Origin: Hibiscus mutabilis
Lineage: Eukaryota; Streptophyta; Magnoliopsida; Malvales; Malvaceae
Direction: 5' to 3'
DNA length: 64,000 nucleotides
Assembly (NCBI GenBank): GCA_019671005.1
Contig: CM033718.1
Coordinates: 21,146,014-21,210,013, forward strand
Below are positions 44,851 through 55,212 of this stretch, piece after piece. Position 1 is the stretch's first letter; each line of letters opens with the position of its first letter. The notes beneath the pieces were generated by a model. It did not search any database. It had not been told where the DNA came from and saw only the letters and a list, made by a program, of their open reading frames with translations. The position numbers were made by a program, and so were the translations under genes.

Positions 44851-45300
44851 GTGTCTATCATGATCCTACTTGATACGAGAGTACACAAGAATATCATCAA
44901 TAAACACAACTACAAACTAGCCCAAAACTCATGGAATACTCGATTCATCATATCCATGAATGCAATAGCTACATTAGTCAAACCAAACAGCATCACCAAA
45001 AACTCGTAATGCCTATACCTTGTACGAAAGGTAGTATTAGGCACATCCATATCCTTTACTTTCAACTGATAACACCCAAACCTCAAATCAATCTTAGAGA
45101 ACACCAAAGAACCTATAAACTAATCAAACAAATTATCAATTCGTGGCAAAGAATACTTATTTTTAATTGTCAACTTGTTCAATTGCCGATAATCAATGCA
45201 CACGCCGTACCATCTTTCTTTTTCACAAACAACACCGGTGCACCCCAAGGTGAAATACGAGGCCTAATAAACCCTCGATCAAACAACTCCATCAAATTAA
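44851..45300 (-). pseudogene. pol: Del-1 reverse transcriptase palm, broken
   Basis: The frame 45107-44910 includes FSKIDLRFGCYQLKVKDMDV and TTFRTRYRHYEFLVMLFGLT. On the far side of a stop, VVVFIDDILVYSRIK near 44875-44915 gives an intact F-I-D-D motif. Upstream (45240-45110) decayed pieces of the fingers carry several stops. Confidence 0.75.
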
Positions 45301-45500
45301 ATCAATCACAAACACGTGACCTTGAACCGTCAAAGGACATCTCCTATACAACCTCATCGCAACAACCGTTTCTCCAAAAGAACTAGTTACTTGCATACCC
45401 ACATCCAACACTTCTACAGGTATATTAAGCAAATGTGCATTCTCACATAAGATATATGAATGCATAGAACCAGAATCCGTAACTCTTTAGCCAAAGCCAG
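45301..45500 (-). pseudogene. pol: Del-1 protease remnant
   Basis: The minus strand reads TDSGSMHSYILCENAHLLNI then VLDVGMQVTSSFGETVVA. The D-S-G-S matches the D-T-G-A motif of gypsy proteases with Thr to Ser. The zinc knuckle expected between gag and protease was not found. Confidence 0.55.
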
Positions 45501-46080
45501 AACCTCCTACACATGCCGATAAGCCCAATTTTTGCTTAATGTCCTTTGTATGTGTAACCAACACGTCGAAATTGGTGTAATTATAAGCCAAAATATATGT
45601 CTTAACATCTTTTACCACTCTATAACAGAACCAGTCACATCAACGTCTCTCACCCGGTACCAATTCAAGAGCATATTGGCTCAACTGAACAAATATACCT
45701 CATACTTTACTACGATTATACTGCCCTAAACCAAGGCCATGAGCTTGTGCTTCTTTTCATCCAAGTATCTAACTCCCATATATTTCTTCTTAAAGGCAGC
45801 TTGAAAGAACTCCCAGGTCACATCACCAGGTTCCTTATCTGCGGTCACGGTAGTCTACCAACTATAAGTATCTCCTTGGAACAGAGATACAACACATCCC
45901 AGCTTACAAGAATCATTGCACCCCATTTGTTCCAAAATTTGATCAGTACTGGCAAACCACTCCTTGAATGCCTCGGGTGCCAACCCTCTAAACTCAACTC
46001 CTCTCGGACTACGCAAGTGTTCCAACTGCGACCCCGTCTGCTGTTCGACTATGAAAGTGCTTGGCAAAATGGGTAGAAAA
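45501..46080 (-). pseudogene. gag: Del-1 gag fragment
   Basis: The frame 46080-45855 gives LRSPRGVEFRGLAPEAFKEW, FASTDQILEQMGCND and SLFQGDTYSW, the retrotransposon gag domain start (PF03732-like). 45810-45640 continues with AAFKKKYMGVRYLDEKKHKL and VKYEVYLFSQ-like text after small breaks. The N-terminus is cut at 46080, where Athila-2 begins. Confidence 0.75.
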
Positions 46081-47622
46081 TGTATTGGAAATGTATAAAA
46101 TAGTACCAAGATTTAGTCTTTTGCATGTAAGTATACACGGTCGGTAAGTAATACATTAGTAAGCTGAGTATCAATCTCACATGGATTGGCTAAGAGTTTG
46201 ATTGCCTTTCTTGTTTACTTGTCAAAGGGAAAGTGTTGTTTGACTTGAAATTGGTTTCAAAAACAATTTAAAAGAAAGGAATAAAAATAAAACAATGTTG
46301 GCAAGGAGAGTGCTTAAAATGAATGATGAGCGTTGGCAAGGGATGCTTGGTTTTCACGCTATTAATGCCATGCCAGCCTTTAATAATGTAATGCCTTGAC
46401 ATCATTTAACGAGCATATTCAAAATTAGCATTGCATCTATCAATGGTCAATGCCCTAAATTAACCATGTATAAACCCTTATATCTCTATAGTGATGTTTT
46501 TTTTCATAAATCAATTTGATTAAGTCCTAAACTATACTTCTAAGAGGTAGATTCACTTCAAAAGTATGCTTATCAACTTGAACATCTTCTTTTGAAGCGT
46601 ATCACCTTAGTATCTAGCAACAGATCGTTGCACGTTAAGTCTGTTAAGATATTAAGGTTCAATAATCCAACAATGCCAGCTCTCGCTTGGCATAGTTTTG
46701 ATAAAACATTGTAGAACATGCCATATAGGGAAAACAATGCCGACACTTTTTCATTATTAAAAATTAAACATAAGAACAATGTTCAACGTGAACATCCCCC
46801 ACCAATTATTAAATTAGTTCATGGTGAGGGTATCAACCAAAAAACCTTCAACGTTTTGCAAACACATCATCGTTTAAAAGAGAATAAAAACAACTAAACA
46901 AAGAGAATGAGAGAGAATGGGTATCTCGATGCAGACCTACAAGATCCAGGCTCTCGGTCAAGCTGGTTGAACCATGTCTCCTTGGTGTAGCCGACCATTG
47001 ATCACTTCTAAAAAATCTCTCCAAAAATTCCCCAAAAAATCTCCTCCATTGCTTGCTTGATCGTTCTTTAAATAGGCGTGCAAGAAAGACCCAAAATAAG
47101 CTCTTGAGTTTGAATTTTGAATACTCGAGGGATAAGGGATGTGATCATCTTATCCAAAGTTTGAATGTGAGCTAATTAGGTTAGGGCTGACATCATTTGT
47201 TGTCACTGCTTCACCAACCAAGCTTGGCACTAATTTTCTGCTATTTTTCAGATATTGATCCAATTGCTATTTTCATGCAGCCTGATTTGGTCCTATTTTT
47301 TGGGTTCAACAGCCACTTGGCCTGGCATCCAATTCCTCTTCTCTGCCAACTGGAGCTTTGGCATTAGTTGGTCCATAGGTGCCAACAACATCTCAGCATT
47401 CTCTCTGGTATTCCTTCCTGCACTGCCTTGCTCTGCTTTGCCAACTGCTATGCCAAGCCTGCAATATTGCCAAGAAACAACCCTTCATACTGGCATAGAC
47501 ACAAATCCTAACTCCTTATGTAAATGCATGAATTTAACAACTAAATGCAGCTAAATGCACTCAAAAGCAAGCAAAGGGATTGTAAAATAGGCATAAAAAA
47601 TAATACTTTTAAGGAGATAACA
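46081..47622 (-). repeat. Athila-2 3' LTR (1.54 kb)
   Basis: Plus-strand ends are TGTATTGGAAATG and GGAGATAACA; a purine tract (TTTGGGGGAA in minus) adjoins the right end. It resembles the Athila-3 LTR in reverse. Frames inside are not genes. Confidence 0.8.
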
Positions 47623-48682
47623 TTCCCCCAAACCTAGCTCATTTCTTGTCCTTAAGTAATGCAAGTAAAAACAAAAACAAAAACTGTGAAATATTACCTT
47701 GGCAAAATTTTGGTTGGAATGCCAACAAGTGCTGGCAAGCAGAATTTGGCTCTATTTCTGTCCTCAGGTATCGTAGTACAGTAATGCCAATCAGGTAGTA
47801 AATTCAAGCGCAACAATATAACTCTAGTCTACGAGCATGAAGAGTGCACAATGTGTAGGTAATATGCATCAAATATCCTTTCACCCTCTTAGTCCAATTT
47901 ACTACCTAAACTCAGAATTTCATTTCATTTTTTACTAAGGGTTTCTGCTGGCATTAATTTAAACTTGCTTCATAACACTTTTTGGCGTACCACGAACCCC
48001 CATGTTAATCCAGACATTACTAGGCTTTTACTCTTCAACTCATACCCTAAATTTTTGGACTTGAGAATTAAGAGGGAGCAAACCACGAAGCCCTAAGTAA
48101 ATTTTTATCTCTAGGGAGACGGGAGTTCTATTTTCTTTTTCTTGCCTTGGCAAAACATTGTTGCCTTATTAGTTTCTTTTTTTTACCTTGGTAATTTTTT
48201 TTCTTTTTTTATTCTGAGCTTAGTTTCAACAGTTCTAAGTTTGTTTGGGAGCCAGATGCATAGTACGTGTTAAGTGAAAGTTCAATTCCCTAAACTAGAG
48301 ATCAATTGCTAAGTAGACCTAGCATTACTATTCTACTGGCATAGGCAACTAAAGATTTAAAATTTCTTCATCGGATAGACTAATCTAGATCAAATTAAAC
48401 TTGCCAAACAAAGTGTTAACATTCTTCAAAATTAAATCGAGGCAAAATTTTCTTTCATTTTTTAGTGGTTTGTCATGCAACTAATTTATATGACATACAT
48501 GGCGTGACAAAAATGTAAACATGAATGCATGGCATGACATAAACGTGAGGCAACGCACACCCCCAAAACAAATATATTCATTGTCCTCAATGCATGAAAA
48601 CAACACACATATACAATTAAAACAGAAAAAAACAAAAAATAAAATACATGAACATGTGAATGAAATGAAAATGAAAAAGAGA
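47623..48682 (-). other. Athila-2 3' untranslated region with polypurine tract
   Basis: No coding frame is supported. The polypurine tract is at 47623-47636. A second run of CACCCCCAAAAC with CATTGTCCTCAATGCATG at 48549-48597 resembles the one beside the LTR and the one in Athila-1 at 27950-27990. Confidence 0.6.
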
Positions 48683-50080
48683 TTAGAAAGAAGAGGACTC
48701 CTCTTCGGAGACTTTTTCTCGTGTGACATGGGTTTTTCTTTTCACAAAGGTCCCACGATCGGGGGCCATTCTTTTCCTTCCTTTCATGCTTGGCTTTAAG
48801 GTGGCAGTGGAAGCTCCAACATCTAGGAGAACTTCCTCCATAATCTTGACAGGTTCCGACACAGTAGGAATAGCAGTGACATCGGACTGAGCAGGTTCAA
48901 CATGTGTTGTGGTAGGATTTATAGTAGACTTAGCTTTGTTATACTTGGCATTGGTTGACTTGGCTTTGGTTTCCTTTGATTCAACTTGGGATTCAGTACT
49001 AGCAGATTCAACTTGAACTGGAGATAACTGCACTGTGGCATTATATGAGGTACAAGCTGATTAGGGACTGGCTGGCATGGCATCATCATTGGCAAATATC
49101 TCTACAGGGAAATCTGGGATGGCTGGCAGGAAATCTAGGGACAGTCCTTCAAGAGTCTCCTTGATGGAAACGTCCATGGCATGAACATAATGCCAGAGTT
49201 TGAGATTTCGCTCATCAGCTCTCTCTAATTTCTAGAGAATAATCTCATGACGGTTGTGGATCTAGGAGAGTAATGCCACTGCAGTGGCTGGCAAGGAAGC
49301 ATCAGGCTCTGCCTTCGGCATCTTGGGTTTTGGCATCGATTCTTTTCCCTTCCTCTTACCCTTGCCTTTCAATTCGGTGGCAGTGAGTTGCCTCCATAGG
49401 GCCGACGTGATTGTGGTGCCCTTGATTTCTTGGCCTTTGTCTGAATCGATCTTGGGCACACCATGCCTCAAGCAAATGTTAGAAATTAATAAGGGAAAGA
49501 ATAAACTGCTTTTGGGCTTACCAGCACATTTATAAGTCTCCTCGATGATGATCCGATCGACATTGATTTTCTGGCCAACAATTATTGAGTGCAGTAACGC
49601 CAGATGTTCCTCTGACACCATTTCGTTGTGGGTTGTTGGCATGAGATTTGCCTTTAGAAAATGGCTCCACCCCCTTTACTGAGATTTCAGTGCCAATATT
49701 TTGATTGTGCGGTGTCTGTTGGCAGACTCAATCCACTCTGTGCCTGGTTCACACAAATCTTCTAGCAACTTCTTTCTCTTGGCAATAGTCATTGACTCGA
49801 CATACTCAAAATGTTCATCCTCTACACCTTCCAACTCAAACATGGTGTTAATATACCCCTCATCAAAATGCACAAAAGTACCTCGAATCATCAAGAAGGG
49901 ATTGTCTTTGGTGGTCAAATGGGCATCGAACTCATGAACAATGTTCAGATAAACCTTCCCCTTCTGCTGGCAGAAGAGTTCCCATTTGTGCATGCTTACT
50001 ACAACCATGAAATTAGAGGGAAATCCCACGGTTTGGCCACTGTTGAAGTCAAAGTGCTTCTCATAACAAAAGGATCTTGA
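48683..50080 (-). pseudogene. Athila-2 extra ORF with PF20167-like domain (env position)
   Basis: Reads through 50029-49676 and 49642-49262 in one frame with a single TAA near 49673. Conserved pieces: KVYLNIVHEFDAHL, IRGTFVHFDEGYINTMFELE, EDLCEPGTEW, RGWSHFLKANLMPTTHNEM, VGQKINVDRIIIEETYKCA, FPLLISNICLRHGVP. These match the 'putative plant transposon protein' domain found in a third ORF of many Athila elements. A Lys/Ser/Thr-rich tail (49033-48683) follows after a gap. It sits where env lies in retroviruses, but I see no signal peptide, membrane anchor or fusion motif. Function is unknown. Confidence 0.75.
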
Positions 50081-50849
50081 AACAAAATTTTCTTCATGCT
50101 TTTTCTAGATTTCCTAATTGAAAAAGATTTTAAAGGGAGTTGACGAAGAAGCCATTGAAACGAGATGAAATCATGAGACAGTTTGGACGAAGGAAGAAGA
50201 AGAGAAAAGATGAATCTTGGTTTCTTGCTTGATAAAGAAAGAGAGAAGTGAAAGGGGTTTTGTTTCTTTGAACTGTAAGGGTAGGTAGAAAGTAAAGAGT
50301 TTGAGTGTTTAATGGGGTGTAGTAAAGTATCTGAATTTAATGGGGATAATGATGGAAAGAAAAAAGATTTGACTTGATAAGGGGTTAAGTGGTAAGGGTG
50401 ATGTGATAAGGTTGTAAGTGATAGGATAGGTTTAAAAATTAGAGTGATAAGGTGTTTAAGTTGAATTTAAAATTCAACTTAATCCAATTTTGGCGGCTAG
50501 GGTTAAGTTGAAAGGAAAATAATCTCTCTCTTCAATGGGATAAATTAATCAAGCTAGGGCAAATCTCTTTTTACATAATTCCAATCCTTCGCATGCCAAG
50601 CTTCTGTGCTGGCGTTCTGCATGGCACGCAAAATTCTCTCATTATGTCAGCGTCTCATGCCAAGTCCTACCTTGGCATTTTCCCTGGAACACTAAATCTG
50701 CACATACTCAAGGAAAACCTTTCAATGCAGTAAAGGAAAATCAAAAAATAAAACGAAAAGAAGAAAAATAAATAAAGAAAATGCTGAAAGAAAAACATAT
50801 AATCCTAATATTTACAAAGAACTAAACCATGATGATGAAGTTATGGTAC
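50081..50849 (-). other. Athila-2 spacer between integrase and extra ORF
   Basis: No coding frame is supported. T- and A-rich with GATAAGG-type repeats at 50370-50460 (plus strand). It may contain a splice acceptor or internal promoter for the extra ORF, but I cannot identify one. Confidence 0.4.
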
Positions 50850-51651
50850 CTATACCAAGAAGATAACCTCTTTGGCATGCTTTTGATCACCTTCCAAATA
50901 GTTCTTTAAACGTTGGCCATTCACCTTAAAAATATCTCTCGTCTTCAAATTCTTGATGTCCACAACTCCATGGATATAGGATTTTAGAACTTCATAAGGG
51001 CCCAACCATCTCGATCTGAGTTTACCTAGAAACAATTTTAGTCGTGAGTTAAATAACAAAACACGTTGGCCTACCTCGAATTGTCTCGGCATTATCCTAC
51101 TGTCATGTCAGCGTTTTGTCCTTTCTTTGTAGAGTCTGGCATTCTCATAGGCTTGTGTTCTAAACTCTTCCAACTCGTTTAGGTCTAGTAACCTTTTTTC
51201 TCCAACAACTCTCCATGACATATCAAGCTTTTTGATAGCCCAATATGCACGGTGCTCCATCTCCATCGATAGGTGGCATGCTTTTCCAAAAACGAGTGTA
51301 AATGGCAAAGTACCCAAAGGAGTTTTAAATGCTGTCCTGTAAGCCCACAAGGATTCATCTAGTCTCAATGACCAGTCTTTCCTTGATGGATTCACAGTCT
51401 TTTCAAGGATATTCTTGATCTCCTAGTTTGAAATCTCGGCTTGCACATCTGTTTGTGGATGGTATGTCGTGGCAATCCTCTGCTAAATTCTATATCTGTA
51501 CAAAGCTTTAGAGATTAGATTGCATTTAAAATGGGTACCTTCATCATGAATAATCACTCTGGGGGCACCAAATCGTGTAAATATGTGTTTTTGCAAGAAT
51601 TTGGCAACAACTTTGGCATTGTTCCTTGGTAGGGCAACAACCTCAACCCAT
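50850..51651 (-). pseudogene. pol: Athila-2 integrase, C-terminal two-thirds
   Basis: 51651-51400 decayed core (VSKWVEVVALPRNNAKVVAK, FGAPRVIIHDEGTHF: second catalytic Asp region), 51395-51108 (WSLRLDESLWAYRTAFKTPL, PFTLVFGKACHL, then EFRTQAYENARLYKERTK) and 51092-50850 (MPRQFEVGQRVLLFNSRLKL, WLGPYEVLKSYIHGVVDI). The last two frames are separated by one stop-containing gap. It is better preserved than in Athila-1. The 51651 edge is an abrupt join to copia sequence. Confidence 0.8.
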
Positions 51652-52162
51652 TTTGACACTAAATCATGTTCCGTCTAAATCGGTTCAAAAGACACCATAT
51701 GAGATATGGACTGGGAAGCGTCCTAATATGTCTTTTATGAAAATTTGGGGATGCAAAGTTTATGTTAAACATCATATGTCTATAAAACTTGAACCCAAAT
51801 CTCATAAGTCTAATTTTGTGGGATATCCTAGAGAAACTAAAGGATATTATTTCTTCAATCCATCCGAGACCAAAGTGTTTGTTGCTAGAACAAGAGTCTT
51901 CCTTGAAAGGGAATTTATTTTCAAAAAAGGAAGTGGGAGAAATATTGAACTTGAGGAAATTCAAAATCAACCACAAATCACTGAAACAGAGATTGAACAA
52001 CAACAAGTTCCACAAATATTTGAGGAACATCTAATCATTCTTGAAACACAACCACCGCGAAGGTCTACGAGAGAACGCAATGCGCCTGAGAGATATGGAT
52101 TTCTTGTCACATTGTATGGAGATGTTCTTCTTATGGACCAAGACGAGCCTATAACTTATTAA
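51652..52162 (+). pseudogene. pol: Copia-2 integrase C-terminus and linker
   Basis: The frame reads LNHVPSKSVQKTPYEIWTGK, MSFMKIWGCKVYVKHHMS, FVGYPRETKGYYFFNPSETK, then an acidic linker (IELEEIQNQPQITETEIEQQ) and PPRRSTRERNAPERYGFLVT. These are the copia integrase end and the usual link to reverse transcriptase. The first nine residues of the open frame come from the Athila side of the join. It ends with a TAA at 52160, six codons before the reverse transcriptase frame restarts. Confidence 0.8.
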
Positions 52163-52908
52163 GAAGCAGTGGAGAGCCTAGACTCTGAGAAATGGCTAGA
52201 ATCCATGAAATCCAAGATGGATTCTATGTCAGAAAACCAAGTATGGACTTTGGTTGACCCATCCAAAGGAATTAAGTGCATAGGGTGCAAATGGGTTTTC
52301 AAAAAGAAAACCGACATGGATGGCAATATACAAACATACAAAGGGCGATTGGTCGCTAAGGATTTTGTCAAATTCTTGGTATAGGCTATGATGAAACTTT
52401 TTCCCATGTTTCTTTGTTTAAATCCATCCGGATATTGCTTGTAATAGCTGCATATTATGATTATGAAATCTGGCAAATGGATGTCAAAACCGCTTTCCTT
52501 AATGGAAAATTAGATGAGGATGTGTACATGACACAACCTGAGGGTTTTGTCAATCCAAAAGATGCCCACAAGGTATGCAAGCTACAAAGATCCATTTATG
52601 GACTGAAGCAAGCTTCTCAAAGTTGGAATCTTTGTTTTAATGAGGCAATCAAAGAATTTGGTTTTATTAAAAATGATGACGAGCCATGTGTTTTCAATAA
52701 AACTAGTGGGAGCACTGTCACATTATTGGTATTGTATGTGGATGACTTACTAATAATAGGAAATGACATACCTACCTTACAATCTGTAAAGACTTGGTTA
52801 GGAAAATGTTTTTCTATGGAAGACTTGGGTGAAGCAACCTACATATTAGGAGTCAAGATCTATAGAGATAGATCAAAACGACTCCTAGGACTATGTCAAA
52901 ATACATAA
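52163..52908 (+). pseudogene. pol: Copia-2 reverse transcriptase, frameshifted
   Basis: 52169-52384 carries MDSMSENQVWTLVDPSKGIK, CIGCKWVFKKKTDMDGNIQT and RLVAKDFVKF. A frame change near 52370 is followed by 52414-52908: IWQMDVKTAFLNGKLDEDVY (catalytic Asp), CKLQRSIYGLKQASQSWN, LLVLYVDDLLIIGNDIPTLQ (intact YVDD) and MEDLGEATYILGVKIYRD. Both active-site Asp pairs are kept. A stop after GLCQNT separates it from RNase H. Confidence 0.85.
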
Positions 52909-53708
52909 ATAGACAAAGTACTGAAAAGATTCAGTATGGAAGAATCTAAAAGAGGATTCTTACCTATGAGACATGGCATTTCTCTCTCGAAAGAAATATG
53001 TCCTTCAATGCCTCAAGAGGGAAGATACCATATGCTTCGGCCATTGGATCTATCATGTATGCCATGCTATGTACACGTACAAATGTATCATATGCACTAA
53101 GTATGACAAGTCGATACCAAGTAGATCCCAGTGAAGGTCATTGGTCTACATTCAAAAACATCCTTAAGTACTTAAGAACTAAGGATACATTCCTTATTTA
53201 TGGAGGTGAGGAAGTGCTAAGCATAAAAAGTTATACTGGCGCAAGCTTTCAAACTAATAAAGATGATTCTCGATCACAATCGGGTTTTGTGTTTTGCCTT
53301 AATGGAGGTGCTGTAAGCTGGAAAAGTTTAAAGAAAGATACAGTAGTAGATTCTACGACAGAAGCCGAGTATATTGCAAAAAGCGATGCTGCAAAAGAGG
53401 CTGTTTGGATCAAAATGTTCATATTTGAACTCGAGGTTGTGCCTAGCATATCAAATGCTATAGATCTACGTTGCAACAACAATGGAGCCATCGCACAAGC
53501 AAAAGAACCCAGATCTCACCAAAGATCCAAACACATACTTAAGCGTTGCCATCTCATTCGTGAAATCATTGATCGAGGGTACATAGAAATATGCAGAGTA
53601 CCAACGGATGACAATATCACCGATCCACTGACAAAGCCTCTGACACAACAGAAGCGTGAGCGTCACACTAAGTCTCTTTGTATTAGATACATGAGTAATT
53701 GGTCTTAG
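52909..53708 (+). pseudogene. pol: Copia-2 RNase H
   Basis: Open from 52998 for 236 codons: IPYASAIGSIMYAMLCTRTN, YQVDPSEGHWSTFKNILKYL, SRSQSGFVFCLNGGAVSWKS, STTEAEYIAKSDAAKEAVWI, HQRSKHILKRCHLIREIIDR and ITDPLTKPL. The Asp at the start of the fold is changed (YTGASFQTN where the family has YTDASF), which would weaken metal binding. It ends at TAG 14 bases before the LTR. Confidence 0.8.
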
Positions 53709-53722
53709 TGCTAGTGGGAGAT

Positions 53723-55212
53723 TGTTGGAGTATGCCCAAAAACCAATTATGAGATGGTTGTAAAAGACATGCTTATTTTATTTTGTTTATTAATAAGAAG
53801 TCATCATTATTATTCCAGTATTATTATGTGTATCTATAAATAAACTAAATTATAATAAAGTCCTTAGAATAATATAGTTATTCTTTAATGTCCTTAGTCG
53901 AGAATTATTGTGGGCTTGGACAACAATAATGTATTAATACTAATATGTAGTTGATTAATGACAAAGTGTTGTCATTGACGTGGAGATGTCAAAATCAATA
54001 CATAAGTATGTGTTAGGGAACGCCAAACTGGACTGACCCGCTATGTGCATGTTTCTTGGATTATTATGTGACAGCCACAACATTGCTCATGGTGATAACT
54101 ACATGTATGATCCTTAGACTTGAGATCATCATTATTTTAACATCGTGAGTGACATATTTTGATACGGTCAAAAGTGTGTCGTAACTGACTACACTATAAA
54201 GACTGATATTAGATATGTCACAATCCATGTAGCGAAATATGGTTGATCAAGATAGGATTTGTCCCTCATACATAATAAGAGTAATATCATAGGCCACTTG
54301 ATTGAGTAAGACTAGAAAATGTATGGCCCTGCTTAAATGAATTGATATGAGATATCACAGTTATTCGTTTATAATAGTCTACTCAAGATATCAAGAAACA
54401 TTAGATGGAATATACAAGTGTGACTAATCCATGACTTGTGTCTGATCTAGATATGAGGAAAAAAGGATGAAATACATAAAAGAAGTTAATCACGAAAAAG
54501 GTTAAATCGAACCACGATTTCATGTAACTTAGTAGTGTTGATGTATTGCTAGATGCACTTATTGCTTGTAATATTAGAATTGTTCTGGATATTACTGCTA
54601 ACATTACATGAACCTGCAAGGGTCACACCCTATGATTGAAACGAATAAATATCGACTAGATAACATATGTACAAAATTTTTGTACACATAATTAGTCAGA
54701 CACCGAAATTGTTATAATTATTGTAATTATGGATAATTTTGTTTTTATATATATGTTAATATTTGATAAGTTATTATAATTATCAAATACTATTAAAATA
54801 TTTATATCTCTAAAAGAAACCTAATTAAAGTAGAATGAGATTCTACATATTTAATTATATTCAGTTAAATATATTGTATATTTAAAGAATCCAAATTTAA
54901 CTAGAATTAGGTTTTTAAATACCATAAAAAGGCATAAGGTCTAGCAGCCAAGATATGTTTTTTCAAAAATCCTCTCTAATAGTTAGAGAAGAGAAAATTG
55001 TTCGTTTTATTCGAGTGGACTGCGTAGAGGTCGGAATGCTGCCGTGACGACTCAGATTTTATTTGGATTCTCCTATACTCATTGTGAAATTCCAGATTAC
55101 TTGAGGTAATTCTTCACCCTTATTCACCCTTGTTCCTCGTACATGGATCTCTGGTAGTAATCATCGGATAATTTTTCTGCTGTGCCATGAGGTGTGCCGG
55201 CGTTTCCTAACA
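53723..55212 (+). repeat. Copia-2 3' LTR (1.49 kb)
   Basis: Ends are TGTTGGAGTATGCCC and GTTTCCTAACA. It aligns with the Copia-1 LTRs but is about 230 bp shorter, mainly because the hairpin-unit array of Copia-1 is almost absent here (54720-54905). The purine tract GTGGGAGAT precedes it. Confidence 0.85.

Larger units (their letters stand above)
20836..46080 (-). mobile_element. Del-1: Del/Tekay-like chromovirus, split by Copia-1
   Basis: Read on the minus strand: gag (46080-45600), protease (about 45490-45370), reverse transcriptase and RNase H (45240-44128), then the 18.5-kb Copia-1 insertion (25608-44127), then integrase and chromodomain (25607-24137), polypurine tract and 3' LTR (24066-20836). 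The 5' LTR is missing, since Athila-2 starts directly at the gag end. LTR size (3.2 kb), TGTAACACCCC start and the C-terminal chromodomain fit Del/Tekay. All domains carry stops or shifts. Confidence 0.85.
46081..51651 (-). mobile_element. Athila-2: Athila-like element, 3' half
   Basis: In minus orientation: integrase (51651-50850), spacer, extra ORF in the env position (50080-48683), 3' untranslated region with polypurine tract, 3' LTR (47622-46081). Everything upstream of the integrase core is missing; a copia element starts within integrase at about 51651. The LTR abuts Del-1 gag at 46080, so this element may have inserted in Del-1, but no right flank exists to test a target duplication. 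Confidence 0.8.
51652..55212 (+). mobile_element. Copia-2: second copy of the Copia-1 family, 5' truncated
   Basis: It starts mid-integrase (ACACTAAATC, matching Copia-1 at about 40326) and runs through reverse transcriptase, RNase H, polypurine tract and a complete 3' LTR (53723-55212). The 5' LTR, gag, protease and integrase core are missing. It is better preserved than Copia-1: the palm YVDD and the 236-codon RNase H frame are intact. Frame breaks at about 52162, 52384 and 52908 still inactivate it. Confidence 0.85.

Noticed and set aside
45855..46109. Start of Del-1 gag at the open frame's Met (46109)
   Set aside because: The first residues come from the Athila-2 LTR; the true gag sequence begins after the junction at 46080.
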